A stretch of DNA of 64,000 bases, from NCBI GenBank assembly GCA_033807695.1, contig CM066303.1, forward strand, positions 3,038,001-3,102,000, in the 5' to 3' direction. Source of the stretch: Daedaleopsis sinensis (taxonomy: Eukaryota; Basidiomycota; Agaricomycetes; Polyporales; Polyporaceae). This document shows positions 31,970 to 43,234 of the stretch, piece by piece. Under the pieces are notes generated by a model, which saw nothing but the letters and a program-made list of their open reading frames with translations, had not been told where the DNA came from and did not search any database. Made by a program: the position numbers and the translations under genes. How positions within the stretch are numbered: the first letter of the stretch is position 1; every line of letters starts with the position of its first letter.

Positions 31970-34495
31970 ATGTCAGACGCAGATCGTGTAGCGCCGCAAT
32001 CCGAAACAGCAGAAGGAGTCTCCGCTAGATTTCCAGAGCAGAACCATGCATCAGGGCCTACTATTCGTGACCCCGCACACAATGAAGGCGGTGGTGCTAC
32101 ATCTGTACGTCGCAGCTCTATGGTCTCTAGGGTAACATTGTCTTAGTGAGATGTGCATAGGATGCAGAGCCTACCGAATCAGAGCCACTGCCGCCCTTCT
32201 TAGATGGCTGCAAGATACCGAGCCCAGAGGTATGAGTTGCCATATCATCATCGGTCATTTGTAAGATACTCAACGAGCACAGGAACGGTGGGAGGAGCGG
32301 CAGGAGACCTTATTCACCGAAGAGGAGAAGGCAAGATCAAGGAAGGAAATCGCGGAGATTGTGAAGCAGTACAGCGATGACATGGTCAAGCGTTGGAAGG
32401 AGGAGATGGACACACTACTCGTATACGTGCGTGACTCGTACCTCCATGACGTCGCAACCACCATTCGAGCTTCTCGAAAACAGGCCGGCCTGTTCTCCGC
32501 TGTCCTCACGGCATTCAATGTTCAATCATACCTACTCCTCACTCCGCCGCCTCCAGATCCCGTCCTCGCTACCCTCCAGCAGATCTCGCTGCAGCTCAAC
32601 AGCTTCTCAATCAATCCTCCCCTCGTGAACTCGACGCAGCCTGCTAGCCCCTTGACGACTGCTCCCTCTCCCGCTCCTGAACGCTGGGCCGTGATCCTGA
32701 ATGTGCTGTGGTTTTCGAGTCTCATCTTCAGTCTGTCAGCCGTGTCGGTTGCCATCATGGTCAAGCAATGGCTGGCCGAGTACACTACCGGCATCTCAGG
32801 ATCCTCCCCTCATATCGCACGTATTCGGCAGCATCGGTTGAACAGCCTCAGGAAGTGGAGAGTTTCTGAAATCACCGGTGTTCTACCTGTTCTCCTGCAA
32901 ATCGCCTTGTCCCTGTTCTTTGCCGGCATGCTCGTCCTATTGTGGCATCTCAATTATACTGTCGCCATCGTTGCAACCATCCTGATTGGAGCACTATTCG
33001 TTGTCACACTCGTCACAATCGCCCTGCCAGCCCTCAGCCGTAACTGCTGCTATATCTCGCCACCCGCTATTGGATTTGCTTTGGCGGCGCTTCCTCTTGC
33101 TCGTACTTTATCTAGGCTGTCTTGGAGGGTTTATCGTAAACTACCACACGGTCACTGGGCAGAGCGAGTGGCCTTGAAGGTGTACGGCTATATGGACGAG
33201 GCCGGCCTAGCATTGACCATACGCGGAAAGGAGCTGAAGGCCGTTTCTGACGACCAAGAGAAACTCGACGCTGATATGGCTACCGCGGCATTCACCACCA
33301 CTCTGGACACTCGCAATATCACCGCCGCTATGCCCATTGTCACGATGCTGAATCTCGAACACGCCTTTCCTTACTTCTCGCAGATCAAGGATGAACTGAC
33401 GCGACACCAGCTTGCATGGGATTATGTCTTCGACCGAGCACCCTGCAGCGTATTATCTAGTGGACTCTTGACGAGGACCGCTACCGTCAAAGACTACACG
33501 CAGGACACAGACACACGCAAATGGACAGATCGACTCGAACGGTCTCTACGACATTACCCAGGACTCAATACAGGTCTATCCGATATATGCATGGACCTTG
33601 TGAGCGTAGCTCAAGACCTTGCAGCTCGGGATCCGGCGTGCGAATTTCCCCTGCCTTGTCGTGATCTGTCTTTGTCGCTTCAACATATCTATAAGAATTG
33701 GGAGACACTGAGTGCGCAAGCCGTAAATCGGGGTGAGCAGCGGCTAGAGTCTTGATCACCACATCACGGAATAAGCTGACATGTGTGCCTTAGCCGCAGC
33801 TTTCTCAAGACAGCGACTATCTCAAATTCAAGAGGGGCTTGCAAAAAACAATGACGACATTGTCTTCTACTATGGATGGGTGGCCACCTTGCCGCCGTTG
33901 CTCTATGCCCTAAATCATGCAGCAAGCGATGAAGATTTTCTGCAGGTCTGGGCCCATCCGCGCTATGGACTTGAAGGGGTTCTCCGTTTAGCTTTGCCCG
34001 CTACCCGGTTCACTGCATGGATTTGGTCTGGCATCATCTATGATCTTCGAGACGTGCTGCTGGCAGTGGAGACTGGTCGGAACACGGATGGCTTGCTCTT
34101 TGCTGAGCTCAGAGAGGCATTGAACATCAAGAAGCTGGTCCCTTACGACTACTATGTTGAGCCTAGTGAGTGGAGAACGGAGCTCGAGCGCTGTCAGGTA
34201 CATGTCAAGGATTGGATCTCGCGAGTAAAGCAGAGTTTGAACTCGGTAAGAGCATCATCTCGGTTCTGTAGACTTCTCGCAGATCTGACATGCAATTGAT
34301 ATACAGCCCCCGCCTCAGCCGCAGACTGTCCGCCCAATTTCTGACCGGGATATCGATGTTCATGAAGCCGGGTCCTCTCCACCTCACCCCGACTCGGATT
34401 TCATTGGCGCATCATGGCGACAGCGGCATCCCCGCGAATCATCTAGCAGCCGTCTTAGGCTCTCCGACGCTCTCCCTCCTCGGGCTGTCTCTTGA
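31970..34495 (+). CDS. DUF6535 membrane protein, unit 1
   Basis: Exons 31970-32104, 32161-32229, 32283-33732, 33794-34245 and 34307-34495 give 764 residues starting MSDADRVAPQ. The first 70 residues are low complexity. Residues about 70-260 match DUF6535, a basidiomycete family: the amphipathic EMDTLLVYVRD helix, the AGLFSAVLTAFNVQSYLLL segment, WAVILNVLWFSSLIFSLSAV, and VAIMVKQWLAEYTTGISG. Further hydrophobic segments (LLQIALSLFFAGMLVLLWHL and VAIVATILIGALFVVTLVTI) suggest four membrane helices in all. The cytosolic tail of about 480 residues is helical and ends in a Pro/Ser-rich region. The exon 3 donor (GGTGAG) lies just before an in-frame stop, which also terminates the unspliced frame. 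Function of DUF6535 proteins is unknown. The giant transposon ends 227 bp upstream of the ATG and may have removed its promoter. Confidence 0.82.
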
Positions 34496-34616
34496 TCCTG
34501 CGGCACATCATCAGCGGCTTGACCAGCCCGCAGACGTCACATACTCGCCTATTCCCCCCACTCGAATTCGCGTCAATGCTCTCCGCCTACCTGCCTCTCA
34601 ACACGACGCCTCCATG

Positions 34617-35050
34617 TGTAATCCCTTGCTCATCATCCTCCCATCACCAAGCATTCACACTCGGTTGTGTTGTTCTGGCCTTCCCTGATCGCACATGCGA
34701 ACGGTATTCTCAACACAGCTATATCCTCCATGCCTATATGCCAACGGCCGACTCCCTGATATCCGGGAACGACTGAACGCATCGCAGTGCATCCATGTCG
34801 TCGTTTCGTGCATGCATCGTCTCTTCCCGTGGTCTTATTCCCGACGGTGTACACACCAGTACCGCTCGGAAAAAAGTCACAATCGCCGAAGTTTCTCGGA
34901 CTGGATCTCCGCACTCCTCGTCCATCGATCCCGCTATCTACTATCCCTCGTCGGCTCCAGCTGCAGATCGCCAGAACGTATCCACATATCAGGCCGACAA
35001 TCAAAAACGCGTGCATGGATGTCCAGTGTTGAGACGACAGAGACTCGGAG
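34617..35050 (+). pseudogene. Frameshifted counterpart of the unit 2 ORF
   Basis: Two different frames of this stretch match successive parts of the 150-residue ORF at 45869-46321. The first frame covers CLYANGRLPDIRERLNASQC, and the next covers GLIPDGVHTSTARKK and QNVSTYQAD. The switch lies near 34790-34840. It is probably a pseudogene unless an unrecognised intron joins the two frames. Confidence 0.4.
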
Positions 35051-37522
35051 GAGGTGGTGGTTGCGGATGCTCCTCCGAAAGGACGTGCTTGAGCCATCTC
35101 CTGCGGGCTCCTCAGTGTGCTCCACCCACCTCGAATCTATCTCGTCACACCCGAATCTCAACACTATCACACCATGCTCCCTCCCTATCCTCCTCGCTGT
35201 GGCTTCAAGCTACCATACCGACCCCAGCGTCGTATACCCGTTCCGTCTTCAACAGACTGACGGTGTCTCGCGGCCGTTTCTCGCTTTTCTCGCTTCCGGA
35301 AATTCTACGACCTCTCCTCTTCCTTCGATTTATTCGCGCTCGTACCTGTTCCACGACGGTTCCAACAACCGGCCTCGTTTCCTCGCTCTCTCCGTCTTCA
35401 ACAGACCGACGGCTTCCTCGTGTCCCGAACCTGTTCCGCTCGTACCGTAATCTCCGTACTCCTCACTTCCATCCGGCTCCCAACTTCGCAAATCTCTTTT
35501 GGACCCCTACACGTCTTTGGTACCATCCAGCGTTGACTTTCCTCAACACCGCTCCAATGCAGCCCCTTCACCAAGGTTTACTCGACGTCCTCGCGCGAGT
35601 CGCATCACGGAACCCGACCTATCCAGAATGTAAGCCAGTGACCACGTTCTACGCTCAAGCTCGTGAACTCACACCTCAGTGCGTCGTCCAGCTGCTCATC
35701 CACCCACACCTCGCACTTCGCACCGCAGCAGAGCTGCCGAGCAAGCCGGCGTGTCTACGACGGACCGGTGCATCGTTTGTCACATTTCTAGTAGTGAGTT
35801 TGCCTTCCGAGCTGCTCGTTCGTTAGGAGTTCACCGAACACCGTACAGGACACCATACGCCGACAGGACAGGTTCGCGGGGCTCTCCGCTGACAGGTTTG
35901 CTATCGCGACTCGTTCGTGGCGGCTCCAGTTGCTCCGTCGCGTCTCCGAGCCCGTCGCAGGCTGTCCGTGTGGTCCAAAGTTCACTCCCCTGCATACACA
36001 TACAAAAGCGCGAATGTGTACGAGAGCATCAGCGCAGGTCCCTGCCGGATCATGTTCATCACGAGGTGCATGCAGGGCTCGGCTACGCGATCGTCGACTT
36101 CCCTCGCCATGCAGATTCACGCGCCTGAACATTCGCACCGGTCTCGCGCATCCGAGTCGACGACCTGCTCGCGCTCTGGGAGCGCGGGAAGACACGCTCG
36201 CATCCGTGTCGGACTACCAGCCTCACGTGCGGCGAGCAGCGTGCTCCCTCCCTCGAGCCCGATTCGCGACCGCAGCCCACAGAAACCCGTCCGACCGGAC
36301 GCTGGCGGACATCGAGCACACCCGATGACGGGTCGGCTCGACGAGAAGGAGCGGAAGAGACCCAATACTCCGCGGACGGTGAAGGCGGCGATGGAGGCAG
36401 TGGCCGAGATGTGGGGCAGGCGAGGCCGAGACCCGGGGCAGGGAGCTGTCGTATGACCTGATTCCGGCGACGAGGAGGAGCAGCGAGGAGGAGCGGCGAG
36501 GGGAACGTCGTATGGCCACGAGACGGAAGTGGCAGCGTCGAATTGGGATAGTCGAAGTGTCGGGATCGATGAACATGTATGTATTACCGTAGAGCACAAG
36601 CCGGCCTTGTGTATGCTGAATCTTCAGCCGGAACGCGCTGCGCGCGGTATCCCGGGCAAGTCGAAATCCACGGCTAAACTGCTCACCGCAATCTCGCCCG
36701 GGCGCACTCCAAGCTGGCAGACGCGTATGTGCCGCTCACGGTTCGGGAGGGTTTCGCCGGGCCTACGTGTCGCTGTCGATAAGTTGCCGTCGTACCTGCC
36801 GGAATGAAGGACGTGAGCGCATATCCCGAACACCTCTTGTGTAGCCGCGGTTGTCATTGACTGTCAGCCTCCTTCTTCTACCTTCCTCTGTCTTCCCTCT
36901 GCACCCATGCGCCGCTCGCACGTTTCCCCTCGCGCTGTGCGACATCAGACAGACGGCACATGGACTGCAGATGTATTGACACGTACTGCGGTGCTCGACG
37001 GAACCGCGTCGACGTACGCTTGTGGCTCGTCCGTCGGTACCGTCTCGAGAGTGCATCCCACGGCCCGTTCTAGCACGCGACGTGCGGGGCGTCCATTTCG
37101 CTGCACTGGGCGCGTTACGCACCTGCGGACTGCGTCGCGGAGGATGGGGACGTACCTCGTGTGCGGCGGTTGACAGCACACGAGCTGCATGGAGCGAGCT
37201 ACCGAGCGACGTGCTTGTGTATCCGATTCGGGCCCTGTGTACGGGAAGGCAGAGTATCGTATCCTACCCTTTCGGGGAGGAGACATACATGCAGGAATCG
37301 CCCTCCAAGACCGCGTTCGAGCGGAGAGCTGCGTATGGCCGGATCGTGAGCCGTAGAGGACGTGCCTCGGAAGTTATCCTCGTGGCCGCGATCTCCTGGT
37401 GCATGCGTATGGTACCCGATTCCGAGTCAGCGTGCTGCCGCGCCACGCATCCAGAGTCCGTCGCCGGGTTTTGTGCAAGCCTGCGAGAATCCCAGTATGA
37501 GCGCACGCACGGCCAGCATGGT

Positions 37523-37890
37523 GGCGCATCCTGCACATAGCATCCTGAATATATGCAAGATGCGCCCCGATCTATGCTCGTACCTATCGGTTTTCGTCCC
37601 TAACGTCGAGTGCCGCCGAGCTCCTGCGAACGGTGGATGAGCGTGAGGAGTCGCACCGCGGACTGTGACGAATGTGCCTCGGGCGTCGTCCTGCCGCATC
37701 AACGTCCTCCAAGTGAGCCGCGTAGATACGGCACCGGGCGCCGACGCATGGCGTCCGGCGTCCGTCTCCGGGTTGGTCTTGTGTAAGTCTGCGGGAGGTT
37801 CAAGTGAGCGGATCGCACGCGTGTGCGGTCTCCCGCATGGCGGCGCATCTTGCATATATCGCCTAGAGGACGAGATGTGCAGGATGTGCC
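37523..37890 (+). repeat. Two palindromes, unit 1
   Basis: Palindromes at 37523-37566 and 37842-37890. Each begins GGCGCATC[C/T]TGCA and closes with the complementary GCA[A/G]GATG[C/T]GCC after a loop of 10-17 bases, giving stems of about 15-17 bp. They sit in similar surrounding sequence about 320 bp apart, so they belong to a degenerate tandem repeat. Confidence 0.6.
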
Positions 37891-38636
37891 TGCTGTTGCG
37901 GGGTCTGTGTTCGCACACATACCTCTCTGCTTGGGCGCGGTGGGCGATGTCTCGATGAGCACGGCATTGAGCTCCCCAGGAATCGCGAAGATGGCGGCGC
38001 GCATGACGCGCGCGTAGCACGCGTATTGATGAGCATACGGATAGGGGAGGAATGACGGGCGTTGAGGACACGCCGATGTGTCGGATGCGTACGGCACGCG
38101 AGCGCGCGAGCTTGGGTACGTCGCGGACACGTTCAAGCGCATGGAGCGCGTCTGACACGCGCACGGAGAGTGGATTTGTTGGGTTCAGAGGAGCCAGAGG
38201 ACGAGTTCATGCGAACGGAGCGCATTCGACAGCTGTTTGCGCGCACTTTCTACTAATCAAGTTCTATGTGCAGCTAATGCAAGAGTACAGACTCACCGAG
38301 CGCCAAGTACACTATACGTCCCTCGTTCGCTGCCATTCCGGAAGGTTCAACGGGCACCAGTCGGTCACAGACTTGGAGGGAGTGAGTGCAGGAGAGGATG
38401 CATGCGGCAGCGGCGGACACGGCTGCAGGAGAGAACGAGGAGCACGAGCGAGAGCGCCCGATGCGCGTCATCGGCTCTGCCGCAAGCGCCGAACAGGATT
38501 AACGGCGCCTATAGACTGCTCCTCCTCCTCGATCTTCGTCTCTGACTCTCTGTGTCGTGTCTATCTCTATCTTTGCGTCTCCTCCCTATCAGGCTGCAGC
38601 CTCTACTGCTCTGCTCATGACGACCGCTTGTGCTTG

Positions 38637-38668
38637 CCCTCGCCCTCGCCCTCGCCCTCGCCCTCGCC
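38637..38668. repeat. (CCCTCG)n microsatellite
   Basis: About five copies of the hexamer CCCTCG. The same array occurs in unit 3 at 61118-61149, but unit 2 lacks it. Confidence 0.85.
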
Positions 38669-38724
38669 ATTCCCGACTCACTCGACTCCCTCGACGCGTC
38701 TCTCTTGTGACTACTAACTTCCCT

Positions 38725-38796
38725 ATGCGCATTGCGCCCCCGCATCCTTGGAGACCACTGGAGTACAACTCACGGTTGTCTGAGCCCATGCGCCAT
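38725..38796 (+). CDS. Conserved 24-codon exon segment, unit 1
   Basis: Starts MRIAPPHPWRPLEYNSRL and ends at a GTAAGT donor. The segment has the same length, frame and donor in unit 2 (50299-50370) and unit 3 (61206-61277), with amino-acid changes that keep the frame open. It is therefore probably the 3' part of a real exon whose 5' part extends upstream in the same frame (toward SPPYQAAA near 38580). The protein family is unknown. Confidence 0.4.
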
Positions 38797-41290
38797 GTAA
38801 GTGACGTGCTTTCAGCTTCTAGATCCACCCCACACACTGTGTACCCCGAACCCAATATATGCACTGTGTCCCTCGTCTCGCCCGTCTATCTGCCTCTCTC
38901 TGTGCCTGTATGCATGTCAGTCCTGCCTAGTGTATGTACAGTGCCTTCTGGACGACTCTCCTGTACTCTGTCCTGCACTCCGGGCCTAAGCAATCCTCTC
39001 TCCATGACTCGTATCTCTGACACCCTTGAATATCTAGCTCCCTCCCTCGCGGGCGACACGCCCCTAACAGCCATCGCAAACAAGAGCCCCCCATCTGCTC
39101 GCGACCACCTCATTCCTATCAGGCTCACCTCAAATCCACTCCATCAAGCAGGGTAAGTTCGTCCCCTCCCTACAACTCGTCCCAGCTCTGCCACGTCCTG
39201 TACTGAGTTCACTGTGTGCAGATATCGATTCCGCGTTTCATCATCAATGACGTCCCGAGCGTGCGCGACGTCTGGTCATATCGACGGCCTCCATGCATCC
39301 TCCCAAGCAAAGCGACATTTCCTGCTTTTTACTGCTCTCGGCTGCCACGCTATTCTGCGCCTGAGCGCACAAACTCTACGGACGGCTCTCGCGGCGGTTG
39401 CGACACCGGCCTATCCAAGTTCCTCGACGTCTCGTGATCCAACACTCTGCTGACGGACGTCACCTCGGTATCGAGCTCGCGCTCTTCTTCGTAACTCCTC
39501 TAGAACTGGCGGTCACTGCGAAGGAGAGCCCCATTGCGCTCGTGCACACCTCGCACGCAGGAGGCTCACTATCACCTCCGCTCCCACGAAGTATAGTACG
39601 TTCCTACACCGTTCCTCAAAAACCTCTATCGAGCCTGTGAGTAACCTCACGCTCCCAAATATATCACAGTACTCACCAGGTCTTCGCGGTGCACATTTCC
39701 GGCGCATATAGAGGCCGTACCTCACGACGTCTCTGTCGCCCGCCTATAGCGATCACGAAGCCGACCCCGCAAATCCTACTCGCCCTTCCGGACACCATGT
39801 CTTCGTCTCCGTTGCACATGCTCGCGACGCACGCGACGACGACGACGCCTTCAAGTACTGTACTCCACGAACATTGTGACTTGTTCGAATCATCGACCTT
39901 TCCGACCTTCCGGCGTCCCTGTACTGGCGATGCTCTGCACTTCGCCTCCGGAGTCAACAAAGGATCTGGGCGACGTCTGCGACGCTCTACGGGCAAGACG
40001 AGTGAGGCATCGGTGATACTCACATGGATCAGTGTCCCCGGACGTTTCCGACGACGCTTGTCGCGATGGAGTTCTCGCCGGGGAAGCCTCTGGCCACATC
40101 GATCTTATCGGGCACATCGCCTTCATGGTGATGTATATGCATGCGCACTGGTACCTGGGCGGGTGGAGAGATCGACCACTACGAGTGGTGAGTGTCCTAC
40201 CCCGAGGTGCTCAACGAGACGTGAGTATGTCGTCTGCTCCCGCGACCCGCCTACGAAACACGATCGAGACATTGCACGCATCACACACATCCCGCTCTCT
40301 CATAGCGACTACATTCAAGACTCGAATACGCCAATGGCCTCGGAGGTCGTCACGGCGCTCGCGCGCTGCTCTCAGCACAGGCAGACGATCCTCCTGTCCG
40401 AGTCTGTGTCTATTTCCCGATAGCCCATGGTCCGACACACGATCCAAATGACCGCTGCCCGCCAGAGGCCCCCACATGTCGTAGATCGGACCAGGATGAC
40501 ACCGTCTTCTCCAGAAATACCTCCACGTAAGTGCCCCCACCACGATTCTGTCAGTCAGACTGCGCAAAGCATGTCAATGTTCCCTGCGCAGGTCGCGCAC
40601 GCGCCGTGTTCGACGTCTTTGCAGCAGTCGTCTTTCAGGCTGTCAGGATATCGTTGATGGTAGTCCATACACGGTGAGTATCTTAGATACACACCCTCTC
40701 GCGCTGCAATACGACTGCTGACAGTGTCTGTAGTGGACGCGCACAGTGCGCCCTGCCAGCGACACTGCGACACAACCTTTGACGAGTCACTATGTCGCCA
40801 TTGCCTCATCGGGTGTCCCCAATCTCTACTACCACGCGACCACGACTGCGGTAGGACCCACGTGTTGTGTGCGAAAGAAAACGCGACCGCACGATATCTA
40901 GACGCAGGGCTCATGGTGGCTCATGATCTCTACAGAACACGTGGAGCACACTCATCTCATGGCTGCAAACGACGACGACGCGGACTCTCACTACAGTCGT
41001 CCGTCTCGTTCTAGCACAGGGTACGACAAGACGGCCGAGCGCGAGTGTCGCTGATTGTCGCCGCTACTGTTGCAGAAGCTCATGCAGAATCACACTGCGG
41101 GTAGTTCAGCATGCATGCGAGTACCGAGCAATTGTCTGCTCTATCCACGATGTCTTGGCGGTGCATTGGACCGCAAGTATGTCTTCTCATCGAGGTTCCG
41201 ACATCGCTCAGACCCCGCCGATTTCAGCGAGGAGCCGGGACTTTCGAGTCCACTTGGATGACAGCAGGTCCTGAGCGATGTTGAGTACGA

Positions 41291-41634
41291 CCGCACCAGC
41301 TCGCACGGCTACGATGGCTGTATCTGAACTGCTTTCAACTTGTACGTATATGCGCACTGCCCAGCCGCATTCACAGCGGCCGAGCGTTCGACACCGGATC
41401 TAAGTCGCTTGCTCAGCGTCGAGGGAGACAATATGTGCACACTCGATCGCGGTGTGACGAATGGGGGGATAGCGGATGGACATGTCTTATAAAGCGATAG
41501 CGATGTATGTATGCATGACGCACCTTACAAGATGCTGGCTGATGAGAGTCTGTCATGGGCGACACAGACGACACAGGGCGTCCTGTGTCGGACTCTAATA
41601 ATAGATATTCGTGAGAAGGTTTGACAGGTCTGAG
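41291..41634. other. Junction between units 1 and 2
   Basis: No gene seen. The end of this stretch (41570-41634) contains the GGCGTCCTGTGTCGGAC and ATAGATATTCGTGA sequences that open each unit (compare 31778-31805 and 53968-54020). Confidence 0.5.
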
Positions 41635-43106
41635 TATGAAGCGCCGTTTGCTGATTTATTAATTTCCCTATACTTATGTGACACCGCCACATACACATTT
41701 GTCAACGGCGCACTTCAAGTTGTTTCGACCGACGCACACACACATAGTATGTTGTCTTCAGCTAACTCTAGAGTGTATTACCGGCGTGAATAGTATCTAT
41801 GACCTCTATTCAGCATCTAGTAGGTCTATGATGACCTCGCGTAGCTCCAGAAGGCCTCAATGCATTAGCATTTAAATCAAATCCATCTCGACGATAAGTA
41901 AACACCAAGCTTATGTAATATATCTGCCTCCTGTAGGCGCTCATTAGAGCGGAAGAGATTGGTAGTACTATCATGTACGGGGTTTTGCAAAATTGCAAAA
42001 TTTGACAAATCCGTGCTACTCCCCCGTCCCTTCACGGATTACGATACAATATTTGCAGGTACAATCTACAGTATGTCTCTGCACTATATGTCTACACAGA
42101 GTGAGCAGAATGGAAGGGAGGAGGGCGGACGAAGGGGTAACATTTGTATACACCCCCCTGTCACGCCATCAATCGAGAGATCCCTCGATGTACACCAAGC
42201 GTTGGACCGTATGTTTTTGCCTGTGAGGTACTGAGGATGCTACATACGCGTTTGAGACACCCGATTCTCTCAGAAAAACGTTTGCCATGACATAGTCAAG
42301 TTAGAATCTGCAATTTGGGCGCTGTTTGCACAGTGGTGCAAAGTATGCATTTCTCGGGCGCGTAAATTCTTACTTCCGTTGTGTTCGCAATTCTTATGCT
42401 ACGTCCATCAAACTTCATAAAAGTGTTCCTTGATGCATTCGATATATACGTACCAAAAGTTGATTTTGTGCACCCCCATTTGAAGGAGAGACGGAAGTTG
42501 CAAAATAAATTTTGCAAAACCCCGTACATGATAGTACTTGTTGAGTTGAAGCCCCCCCGAGTTATAGTTAGGCCTTATACCTCTTCTTGGTACTCCTCAG
42601 CTTAACTACTAGGATCAAGCACTCCAATGATGGGCTTATTGAGTAGTACTTATATTACTTATGTCGTTCAAATCTTGGAGGCTATCACTAAGTACTTCTA
42701 GTATTAATAACCCTTTGAGACTCGTTTGAATCACTAGGTTAGATCATCAGTACCTAAGCTCTAAGATCTAAGCTCTAAGGCCTAACTTGAAGTACTCAAG
42801 TACTAGCACTTAGTCGCTCGCAGAAGCGCCATGGAGCGCCTACCGCAAATTACATAAGCAGACATACCCATACCGGGCAATCTTTGCAACATTTATGCAC
42901 CTTACTGCTACGTTAATGCCTATTATACAAATGAGAGAGGTAATAGAGACTGTAGGTACAGTTTATGGCCGGTTTCTCACTCGATATTCACCCGGAGAAA
43001 CATGTATGTGTGTGCGTTCGTCGAAACAAGTGCGCCGATAACAAGTGTGTATGTGGCGGTGTGACATAAGTGTGGGAACTAATAAATCAGCAAACGGCGC
43101 CTCATA
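41635..43106. mobile_element. Non-autonomous transposon, 1,472 bp, splitting unit 2
   Basis: Long imperfect terminal inverted repeats of about 110 bp start TATGAAGCGCCGTTTGCTG on the left and, reverse complemented, TATGAGGCGCCGTTTGCTG on the right. A 6-bp target duplication TCTGAG flanks it (41629-41634 and 43107-43112). Units 1 and 3 lack this insert at the corresponding position. No transposase ORF is present. The superfamily is undecided: a 6-bp duplication could be a degraded hAT 8-mer or another superfamily. Confidence 0.78.
41968..42534. mobile_element. Tc1/mariner-like MITE nested in the 1.47-kb element
   Basis: Terminal inverted repeats CTATCATGTACGGGGTTTTG (perfect for about 28 bp, then imperfect) with TA on both sides (41966-41967 and 42535-42536). 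Length 567 bp, no coding capacity. It lies inside the 41635-43106 element and is therefore younger. The exact boundary is ambiguous by two bases because the flanks continue the palindrome (AGTACT). Confidence 0.7.
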
Positions 43107-43234
43107 TCTGAGGGTCTTCTTCAGTCCTCGTGGTGATTCAGAGCACGCAGGAGCCTGCTCGGTGCGCGCACCTGGCGTATGCACTCTTCCCCCTTCCTCC
43201 ACCATCCCCAGCAGGCCCCTGCTCACTCTCCCAT

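Larger units (their letters stand above)
36253..41180 (+). repeat. Segment nearly identical to 58731-64000
   Basis: The sequences align almost base for base. Differences are scattered substitutions, a small number of indels (for example 32 bp near 40605 and 7 bp near 38200), and the 371-bp MITE present only in unit 3. To the left of 36253 the two units drop to clearly lower identity. Confidence 0.85.
34560..41290 (+). other. Unit 1 downstream block, fragmentary coding potential
   Basis: GC-rich sequence found in similar form in all three units. Several stretches keep the same reading frame between units (near 35310-35445, 35700-35800, 36250-36450, 39224-39420, 40032-40190) and conserved GTAAGT donors occur at 35631 and 38797, so it was or is a multi-exon gene. 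I could not assemble one complete frame. Compared with unit 2, the region near 34617-34870 has at least one frameshift. Near 39425 a 5-bp deletion shifts frame. I read the block as a decayed or very exon-dense gene. No domain was recognised. Confidence 0.4.

Noticed and set aside
37500..38000. CRISPR-like spaced repeats
   Set aside because: The repeats are only two per unit, about 320 bp apart, with similar rather than unique spacers, and the genome is eukaryotic.
36624..38164. Numerous minus-strand ORFs in the downstream blocks
   Set aside because: Several contain the palindrome translations (MQDAPPC-like) and change frame between units, whereas some plus-strand segments keep frame; judged as shadows.
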